Assembly: GCA_050289385.1 (NCBI GenBank)
Contig: JBNKFQ010000083.1
Location: forward strand, 1 to 48,942
DNA length: 48,942 bases
Source: JBNKFQ01 sp050289385
GTDB lineage: Bacteria; Pseudomonadota; Gammaproteobacteria; Pseudomonadales; Porticoccaceae
Reading direction: 5' to 3'
Part shown: positions 42,580 to 48,942 of the stretch, in pieces
How positions within the stretch are numbered: the first letter of the stretch is position 1
Layout of the letters: each line of letters begins with the position of its first letter
Translations under genes and position numbers: made by a program
Notes under the pieces: model-generated
What the model was told of the DNA's origin: nothing
Databases searched by the model: none
The model's input: only the letters and a program-made list of their open reading frames with translations

Positions 42580-43251
42580 TCAGTTTGCTGCAATTGGCAG
42601 CAATTCATTGAAATGGGTAACTGCCTGAAAACCCTTGACCTGCTGTGGCTCGGCCTTGCTGTCCGGTTGCGTCACGCAGAGTAAATGCTCAATACCAAAG
42701 TGGCCAGCCGCCGACAGGATTCGTTCAGTATCGTCCACAAAAAGCGTACGCGCCGGATCAAATGATATCTGCTGGTGCAGTTGTCGCCAGAAGGACTGTT
42801 CTTCCTTGGGAGCCTGATATTGATGCGAGCTGACGACCACATCTAACATTGGTCCAATATCGGTTGTGGCCAGCTTTAATTCCAGGCTGTCTGGATGGGC
42901 GTTGGTTATTAATACACGCTGTTTATTGTGTTTGCCCAATTCTTGCAAGAATTCCTGAACATAGGGACGTTCACTGATCATGTGGCCAATTTCTTGCTTC
43001 AGTTGACGAATATTCACGGCCAATGTGTCTGACCAGTATTCCAGACAGTACCAGTCCAGAGTGCCGCGCTTTTCTTCGAACAGGGTGTGCAACTTGCGAC
43101 TGGCTTCGTCGGGGCATATACCGTGGTGCTCGGCGTAGCGTCTGGGGAGATGATTAAGCCAGAAAAAGTTGTCAAAGTGCAGGTCTAGCAGAGTGCCATC
43201 CATATCCAGCAGCACGGTGTCTATCATGTTCCAGTTGATGATTGCTGTCAT
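42580..43251 (-). CDS. yrfG: GMP/IMP nucleotidase YrfG (HAD hydrolase)
   Basis: 223 residues. HAD motif I is LLDMDGTLLDL (two catalytic aspartates), motif II is LITNAHPDSLELK and motif IV is TLFVDDTERI. The family removes phosphate from purine mononucleotides. It heads an operon with hslR and the DUF4124 gene. The divergent gene is cysQ. Confidence 0.9.
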   Translation of the reverse strand: MTAIINWNMIDTVLLDMDGTLLDLHFDNFFWLNHLPRRYAEHHGICPDEASRKLHTLFEEKRGTLDWYCLEYWSDTLAVNIRQLKQEIGHMISERPYVQEFLQELGKHNKQRVLITNAHPDSLELKLATTDIGPMLDVVVSSHQYQAPKEEQSFWRQLHQQISFDPARTLFVDDTERILSAAGHFGIEHLLCVTQPDSKAEPQQVKGFQAVTHFNELLPIAAN

Positions 43252-43279
43252 AGAGAGTTGGTTTTACGATGCTGCATAG

Positions 43280-43315
43280 TGCCGTTAGAATGCCGTTAGA
43301 GAAAGTGCCGTTAGA
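43280..43315. repeat. Three copies of TGCCGTTAGA between yrfG and cysQ
   Basis: Copies at 43280-43289, 43291-43300 and 43306-43315, with spacers of one and five bases. They could be slippage products or a regulator's half-sites in the divergent promoter region. Confidence 0.75.
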
Positions 43316-43360
43316 AAGAGCGCGCTGAGAGAGTATGCCAGAATTACAGGACGCCGGTCG

Positions 43361-44176
43361 ATGGAATTGAATGAATTGCTGGTAGCAGCCAGAGCTTTGG
43401 CAGAACAGGCGGGCCTGGCAATCCTTGATATATACAAGGGTCCCGCCGTTTCGAATGTTGTCTTGAAAGAGGATCAATCTCCGGTAACGGAAGCCGATTT
43501 GGCAGCAAACCGCTTGTTAATGGCGTCACTTCCCGGTTTGCTGGACGTGCCGGTGTTGTCCGAGGAAATGGATATACCCGATTACGCCGAACGCAGTGCC
43601 TGGCAGCGTTACTGGTTGGTTGACCCCCTTGATGGCACCAGGGAGTTTATCAGTGGTAACGGTGAGTTTACTGTCAATATCGCCCTGATCGAGTCGGGTA
43701 AACCGGTGTTGGGGGTGGTACATGCTCCAGTGACAAATGTCATCTGGTGCGGAGCGAAAGGTGTGGGTGCGTTCCGCTTTGATGGCGGCAGGGAGAGAAG
43801 GATTTTTGTGCGGAAAATTGGTGAGAAGGAACCACTCACCGTCGTTGTCAGCAGGCGCCATGGCGCGAAGCAGCTGGCAGGAGTGCTTGCCCGGTTGAGG
43901 CAAAAGTTTGGTGAAGTCACTACGCGCCAAATCGGCAGTTCCGTAAAGTTCTGTCTGCTGGCTGAGGGTAAGGCAGACCTGTACCCGCGACTGACGCCTA
44001 CCTGCGAATGGGATACTGCTGCTGCGCAGGCGATACTGGAAGCCGCCGGAGGTGCGGTACTTGACGAGTTCCGGCAACCCTTGCGTTACAACCGGAAAGA
44101 CAGCTTGATAAACCCGTCATTCCTTGCTGCTGGTGATGTCAATTTCGATTGGCGCGGCTTCTTGTCTGATGATTGA
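43361..44176 (+). CDS. cysQ: 3'(2'),5'-bisphosphate nucleotidase CysQ
   Basis: 271 residues of the inositol monophosphatase-like, lithium-sensitive family. It recycles adenosine 3',5'-bisphosphate from sulfate assimilation. Metal-binding motifs are intact: LSEEMD, LVDPLDGTREFI and EWDTAAAQAILEAAGG. It is divergent from yrfG and convergent with ponA. nudE, often adjacent to cysQ in relatives, is not present. Confidence 0.94.
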   Translation: MELNELLVAARALAEQAGLAILDIYKGPAVSNVVLKEDQSPVTEADLAANRLLMASLPGLLDVPVLSEEMDIPDYAERSAWQRYWLVDPLDGTREFISGNGEFTVNIALIESGKPVLGVVHAPVTNVIWCGAKGVGAFRFDGGRERRIFVRKIGEKEPLTVVVSRRHGAKQLAGVLARLRQKFGEVTTRQIGSSVKFCLLAEGKADLYPRLTPTCEWDTAAAQAILEAAGGAVLDEFRQPLRYNRKDSLINPSFLAAGDVNFDWRGFLSDD

Positions 44177-44242
44177 GCGTGATGTGTTCACTCTATATAT
44201 GAAAGCCAGGCACTATCACGGCAAAATTACCTTGAAGGAGTA

Positions 44243-46747
44243 CTAGAACAAGTCTTCCGGTACGGCTTCCTCATCTTTTGCTCCGATTTCACCGGGAGCC
44301 GGAGGCAAATGTGCTTGCCGAAACAGTTCAAAAATGGCGTTGGCATAGTCGGGGCCAACGCGTTCTCCGGTTTCCGGGTCGATTCGAACCATTACAAGGC
44401 CGTCGGGCTGTGGTCGGGTTATTTCCGGCAGTCCATCGAGGGCCGTGCGCATAAAGTCGATCCAAACCGGGAGGGCTGCGGTACCGCCATATTCCCTGCG
44501 GCCGAGGGGAGAGTAATCATCGAAACCTACCCAGGCGGTAGTTACCAGATGAGGGCTATACCCTGAAAACCACGCGTCGCGGGCGTCGTTGTTGGTACCG
44601 GTTTTGCCGCCAATATCGCTGCGCTTGAGGACTCGCGCCTTGCGTCCGGTGCCTTTTTTGATAACGTCTTTAAGGATCGAATCCATAATATAGGCAACCT
44701 GTGGATCTATGATTCTATGCGCCTTCGGCAGGTCGAGCCCGGGTTCAGGTTTATATTCCTCATCTGCCTTGCCGGGTGGTTGGTCTTGCAGTCCCAGCTC
44801 GGTTGCCAGGTCATCCGTGGCAATTTGTGTTACGGCCTCCTGATTAACATCGGCCACTTCTGTATCGCCCGACAATTGCTCGCAGTCACGGCAGACAGTT
44901 GCCGGAGTGGATTGATAAACAATATTGCCATTAACGTCTTCGATACGATCCACCAGAAAAGGAGAGACTTGATACCCGCCATTGGCAAACGTTGCATAGC
45001 CTGTGGCAACTTCGAAAGGGTGTACGGCAGCACTTCCGAGTATCATGGTAGCGTTGCGCGGCAGTGTGTCCCTGTCAAATCCAAAGCGAGCGGCGCTATC
45101 AATGGCCGTGTCTATGCCAATTGTACGCAGCAGGCGTATCGAGACTGTGTTCAGAGATTTGTACAGGCCTTTGCGAAGTCGAGTAGGGCCAAATATTTCA
45201 CCGGCGTTATTTTCCGGCCGCCAGTAGCTTTCCAGCGCTGCATCCCTGATTGTGATGGGGGCACCGCTGATAGTTGTAGCCGCGGTCAGACCGGATTCCA
45301 GCGCCGCAGTGTATATAAAAGGTTTGAAGTTTGATCCCGGTTGACGCCTGGCCTGAGTGATGCGGTTAAATTTGCTGTGGTAGTAGTCGAAGCCGCCTAC
45401 CAGACAGCGAATCGCGCCGTTTTCAGGGTTCAGAGAAACAATTGCGCCCTGTACACGCGGGATTTGAGACAACTCCAGAGTGAAACCGCCTTCGTCAACC
45501 GGTTTCTGTATAACCCTGATCAGATCACCAGGACGAAACATGTCGCCCGCTGTCTTGATTGGTGCGGAGCGCCGATTTTCGGTTATCAGGCGGCGCAACC
45601 CCTTGAGGCCATCTTCCCAGGCCAATACGCCGGTCACGCCGTTTTTCAGTTGAAGTTTAAGCTCCTGCTCGCCCACTTCAATTATCAGTGCAGGTTCCAG
45701 GCCACCGTAGTTGGGTGTGTTTTCAAGTATTTCCTGCCATTCATCCGGGTTGTTGAGCCGGCGTTCCGGGCCGAGATATCCGTGACGCTTGTCATAGGCT
45801 AACAGGCCGTTGCGGACAGCTGTACGGGCTGCTTGTTGCAGTCTGCTGTCTATCGTGGTGTATACGCGATAACCGGCGGTATATAAATCATCTCCGGCCA
45901 GCTCCAGGCCGGTTTGTCTTGCCATTTCAGCGACATAGGGTGCGTCCAGCTCAGCCTGGTAACCATGATAGCTGGCAGTGACGGGTTCGTTGACGGCAAC
46001 TTGCCAGGCATTGGCATCGATGTAACCCAGGTCCCTCATGCGACCAAGTATCCAGTTTCTGCGAATGCGCGCCCGTTTGGGGTTGGAAATCGGATTTACT
46101 CGGGACGGCAACTGGTATACCCCGGCGATCATGGCCATCTGGGACAGGCTGAGCTCTCCAATGTGCTTGCCATAGTACACTTGCGCGGCGGCCTCAATGC
46201 CATAGGCCCGGTTACCCATATACATCTTGTTGGCATAAAGAGTGAGGATCTCGTTTTTGGTCAATTCGTCCTCAATTCGCAAGGACAGCAGTATTTCGTT
46301 GAATTTGCGCACAAATGTCTGGTCAAGGGTCAGGAAAAAGTTGCGCGCAACCTGCATCGTTATTGTGCTGCCACCGCCCTGAATCTCGCCACTTTTCACC
46401 AGTTGGACCCCGGCCCGCATCAGGCCCTTGAAATCCACACCCTCATGACTGTAAAAACGGTCATCTTCTGCCGATAGAATGGCGTTTATAAAATTTGGTG
46501 GAATATCTTTATACTGCACAGGGCTACGACGTTTTTCGCCGTATTCGCCGATTAGTTTGAAATCTTGTGAATAGATTCTCAGAGGAGTCTGCAGTTTTAC
46601 CTCTTTAAGGGTTTCAACTGTTGGCAGTTTAGGGCTAAGGTATAGGTACAGGCTGGCGGCCACCAATAATGCTCCTCCGACAGAGGCAATAGCCAGACGG
46701 AGAAGGTTGATTACAAATGGTCTGGACGGTAGCTTCATTAGTGGCAA
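44243..46747 (-). CDS. ponA: Penicillin-binding protein 1A
   Basis: A bifunctional peptidoglycan synthase of 834 residues. An N-terminal membrane anchor (about 12-34) is followed by the GT51 glycosyltransferase domain (EDDRFYSHEGVDF with the catalytic glutamate; GGSTITMQVARN). An inserted OB-like domain and the transpeptidase domain follow, with the SxxK serine S472 (SNFK), the SLN motif and KTGT at 715-718. It is divergent from pilM, as in pseudomonads. A TATAAT box (complement of 46769-46774) lies 22 bases before the start, but no clear -35 box was found. Confidence 0.96.
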   Translation of the reverse strand: MPLMKLPSRPFVINLLRLAIASVGGALLVAASLYLYLSPKLPTVETLKEVKLQTPLRIYSQDFKLIGEYGEKRRSPVQYKDIPPNFINAILSAEDDRFYSHEGVDFKGLMRAGVQLVKSGEIQGGGSTITMQVARNFFLTLDQTFVRKFNEILLSLRIEDELTKNEILTLYANKMYMGNRAYGIEAAAQVYYGKHIGELSLSQMAMIAGVYQLPSRVNPISNPKRARIRRNWILGRMRDLGYIDANAWQVAVNEPVTASYHGYQAELDAPYVAEMARQTGLELAGDDLYTAGYRVYTTIDSRLQQAARTAVRNGLLAYDKRHGYLGPERRLNNPDEWQEILENTPNYGGLEPALIIEVGEQELKLQLKNGVTGVLAWEDGLKGLRRLITENRRSAPIKTAGDMFRPGDLIRVIQKPVDEGGFTLELSQIPRVQGAIVSLNPENGAIRCLVGGFDYYHSKFNRITQARRQPGSNFKPFIYTAALESGLTAATTISGAPITIRDAALESYWRPENNAGEIFGPTRLRKGLYKSLNTVSIRLLRTIGIDTAIDSAARFGFDRDTLPRNATMILGSAAVHPFEVATGYATFANGGYQVSPFLVDRIEDVNGNIVYQSTPATVCRDCEQLSGDTEVADVNQEAVTQIATDDLATELGLQDQPPGKADEEYKPEPGLDLPKAHRIIDPQVAYIMDSILKDVIKKGTGRKARVLKRSDIGGKTGTNNDARDAWFSGYSPHLVTTAWVGFDDYSPLGRREYGGTAALPVWIDFMRTALDGLPEITRPQPDGLVMVRIDPETGERVGPDYANAIFELFRQAHLPPAPGEIGAKDEEAVPEDLF

Positions 46748-46877
46748 TACTCAGAATCGGGGCGGCCCATTATAAATAAAGGTAAGTGCCGGGTGGAATA
46801 AATTGCTTGCAAAGTTGCGATATACAGTTAAAGTAATTTGTCGTAAGATTGCATAAGCCACGGATAAGAAAATAAAA

Positions 46878-47945
46878 ATGGGACTTTTACAGTTTTTAGA
46901 CAAACGACCCAAGACCATGCTGGGGCTGGATATCACCTCCTCAGCTGTGAAGCTGCTTGAACTCAGTGGCTCACCGGACCGTCTTCGGGTTGAAAATTAC
47001 ATGGTAAGGCCCCTGCCGCCGAACACTGTCGTTGAAAAGAATATCAATGATGTAGCGGCGTTGACAGAGGTTATCAGCACGTTGCTGTCCCAGTCCAATA
47101 CCAGGGTGAGGGATGTCGCGGTGGCGGTTTCCGGCTCGTCGGTTATCACCAAGGTGATAGAGATGCCGGCCGATCTCAGCGATCAGGCTATGGAAGCGCA
47201 GATTGCCCTTGAAGCAGACCAGTATATCCCCTATCCCCTCGATGAAGTCGCGATTGATTTTGAAGTTATCGGCGAGTCAGAAGCCAACGCCGATCAGGTA
47301 GATGTCCTGCTGGCGGCCTGTCGCAAGGAAAACGTGGATTTGCGGGCCGAAGCGCTGGAACTTGCCAATTTGCACCCGAAAGTTGTGGATGTTGAAGTTT
47401 ATGCCGTGGAACGCGCCTTCAGGATGTTGGCGAAAAGTTATGAGGATCTTGCCAATCAGGTAGTGGCTATTGCCGATATTGGCGCCACAATGCTTACCCT
47501 GAGCGTACTGGTGGATGGCAAAACCGTGTATACCCGTGAGCAACTTTTTGGCGGCAAACAGGTGACTGAAGAGATTCAGCGTCGTTACGGTCTGTCGGTT
47601 GAAGAGGCCGGGCAAGCCAAGAAACACGGTGGTTTGCCGGAAGATTATCAAACAGAAATTCTCGATCCGTTCAAGGAAGCGTTGATTCAGCAGATTTCGC
47701 GCTCTCTCCAGTTTTTCTTTTCGTCGAGCCAATACAATTACGTTGATCAGTTGATCCTGGCTGGTGGTGTTGCTGCTATGGAAGGGTTGCGCGATGAAGT
47801 TGAGGAGAAGCTTGGGTTGCCCACGATGGTGGCTAATCCATTCAAGGGTATGGCGATTTCCAAAAAGGTTAACTCTGTGGCCCTGGCAAATGACGCGCCA
47901 GCCATGTTGGTAGCGGCGGGACTCGCGCTGAGGAGTTTTGAATAG
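46878..47945 (+). CDS. pilM: Type IV pilus assembly protein PilM
   Basis: 355 residues, an actin-like (FtsA fold) cytoplasmic protein that binds the PilN N-terminus. Its signature LGLDITSSAVKLLELS is at residues 15-30, with VVAIADIGATMLTLSVL and LAGGVAAMEGL as the other nucleotide-binding segments. First gene of the pilMNO(PQ) operon. pilN starts at the next base after its stop codon. Confidence 0.96.
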   Translation: MGLLQFLDKRPKTMLGLDITSSAVKLLELSGSPDRLRVENYMVRPLPPNTVVEKNINDVAALTEVISTLLSQSNTRVRDVAVAVSGSSVITKVIEMPADLSDQAMEAQIALEADQYIPYPLDEVAIDFEVIGESEANADQVDVLLAACRKENVDLRAEALELANLHPKVVDVEVYAVERAFRMLAKSYEDLANQVVAIADIGATMLTLSVLVDGKTVYTREQLFGGKQVTEEIQRRYGLSVEEAGQAKKHGGLPEDYQTEILDPFKEALIQQISRSLQFFFSSSQYNYVDQLILAGGVAAMEGLRDEVEEKLGLPTMVANPFKGMAISKKVNSVALANDAPAMLVAAGLALRSFE

Positions 47946-48524
47946 ATGGCTCTGGTCAATCTGCTTCCCTGGCGCGAAGAGTACCGTCAGGAGAAGAAAA
48001 AAGAATTTGTTGGCATATTGCTCGGTATATTGCTGATTGCCGGCTTGTGCGCTGCAGGATGGTGGTGGGTAGTTAAAGACAGAATCGACGCCCAGGAAGA
48101 GCGCAACCAGTTACTGAGCCAGGGAATTCAAATCCTTGATCGTGAACTGAAAGAGATCAAGGAACTGAAGCAAAAGCGTAAAATGTGGCTGGAGCGAATG
48201 GAGGTTATCCAGGGGCTGCAGTTAAATCGCGCTGAAATCGTCAAGTTGTTTGACGAGTTTGCTCGCTCAATACCGGACGGCGTGTTCGTAACGAAAATGG
48301 TACGCAAGGGTGGGCAGGTAATGCTTACTGGTTACGCTGAGTCAACCCTTCGAATTTCCGCATTAATGCGTCAACTGGATGCTTCATCCAAGTTTACCGC
48401 GCCGAACCTGAAGAAAACTCAGGCTGATAATACGTTAGGTGACCAGGGTTATCGCTTTGAATTGAGCGTTAAGCTGGTTAAACCTGCCACTCTCACCGAC
48501 GAGCAGTCGGGCAAGGAGGGCTGA
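47946..48524 (+). CDS. pilN: Type IV pilus assembly protein PilN
   Basis: 192 residues. The cytoplasmic INLLPWRE-type motif that binds PilM reads VNLLPWREEYRQ at residues 3-14. One transmembrane helix (about 23-42; FVGILLGILLIAGLCAAGWW) is followed by a coiled coil and a periplasmic ferredoxin-like domain that pairs with PilO. Confidence 0.96.
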   Translation: MALVNLLPWREEYRQEKKKEFVGILLGILLIAGLCAAGWWWVVKDRIDAQEERNQLLSQGIQILDRELKEIKELKQKRKMWLERMEVIQGLQLNRAEIVKLFDEFARSIPDGVFVTKMVRKGGQVMLTGYAESTLRISALMRQLDASSKFTAPNLKKTQADNTLGDQGYRFELSVKLVKPATLTDEQSGKEG

Positions 48525-48525
48525 T

Positions 48526-48942
48526 ATGGCTGAGGGTAAAGCGAAGCGCGTTTCAAAAAATTTCGATACGTCCGAGTTGACTCTCGACAACATAGGTATC
48601 TGGCCCTGGCCCTATAAGGCATTGGCGTTGGCGGCAGCTTTTGCTGTTGTTCTGGTATTGACTTACTTTGTTAAGGTCAAGGAGATGAACACTTCCCTGC
48701 AAGGGTTGCAAAAGAAAGAGCTGACCTTGAAGGACGAGTTTAAAAAGAAAGCTTTTGATGCGGCTAACCTGGAAGAGTTGCGGCAGCAGATGGTAGAGCT
48801 GGAAAAGTCGTTTGGTGCCTTGTTAAAGCAGTTGCCGCTGGATACTGAGGTTCCCGGCTTGCTGGATGATATTGATGAGGTTGGCCGTGGCAGCAGTATT
48901 GCCATGACCAATCTTGATCTGGAGCCGGAGCGTGCCGCCGAG
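48526..48942 (+). CDS. pilO: Type IV pilus assembly protein PilO (partial)
   Basis: The first 139 codons are in the window and the gene continues past its end. The ATG follows AAGGAGGGCTGAT, a strong ribosome site. The cytoplasmic tail holds LDNIGIWPWPYKALA, typical of PilO. It is followed by a transmembrane helix (about 32-48; LALAAAFAVVLVLTYFV) and a coiled coil. It starts two bases after the pilN stop. Confidence 0.93.
   Translation, partial: MAEGKAKRVSKNFDTSELTLDNIGIWPWPYKALALAAAFAVVLVLTYFVKVKEMNTSLQGLQKKELTLKDEFKKKAFDAANLEELRQQMVELEKSFGALLKQLPLDTEVPGLLDDIDEVGRGSSIAMTNLDLEPERAAE

Overview
The window is a stretch of gammaproteobacterial chromosome, about half G+C. Its conserved neighbourhoods point to a Pseudomonadales/Cellvibrionales-type organism: lptM-lysA-dapF-DUF484-xerC, argH facing algZ-algR-hemC-hemD-hemX-hemY, yrfG-hslR-hslO-pckA, and ponA facing pilM-pilN-pilO. 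The genus cannot be fixed from the sequence alone. No tRNA, rRNA, CRISPR array or intact transposase gene was seen.

Layout. Bases 1-535 hold an AT-richer end with a partial gene and a DUF3224 gene. Bases 710-7520 carry rep, a cysteine synthase-glutaredoxin fusion, comM, ubiK, a solitary glnK with no amtB, and a SIMPL-domain gene. Bases 7567-11764 hold the minus-strand group lptM, lysA, dapF, DUF484, xerC. It is interrupted by a 141-bp palindrome and a heptamer array. Bases 11985-16307 hold a giant PilZ-DUF1631-GGDEF-EAL protein and cyaY.

Bases 16377-24972 are the accessory core, all on the minus strand. First comes a compact four-gene operon: a thermostable-hemolysin-family protein, an acyl/aryl-AMP ligase fused to a heme-oxygenase-like diiron domain, a short-chain dehydrogenase and an exported TPR protein. 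It is followed by a QseB/PmrA-like two-component system translationally coupled to an EfeO-type cupredoxin, an FTR1 iron permease and a predicted outer-membrane barrel. The promoter of the four-gene operon carries a perfect CTTAAG-N5-CTTAAG box. That is the site type known for PmrA/QseB-family regulators, so the neighbouring regulator may control it. This is the best candidate in the window for an undescribed system: an iron-linked, two-component-controlled small-molecule pathway.

Bases 25066-25317 hold a ribbon-helix-helix gene with its own palindromic operator. Bases 25358-36574 hold dauA, argH, algZR, hemCDXY and a second SulP transporter. Bases 36595-37249 form a noncoding inverted repeat with arms of about 265 bp, whose internal hairpins show compensatory changes between copies. 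Bases 37314-48942 are housekeeping: a CPXCG protein, fumC, pckA, hslO, a DUF4124 gene, hslR, yrfG, cysQ, ponA, and pilM-pilN-pilO, with pilO running off the end.
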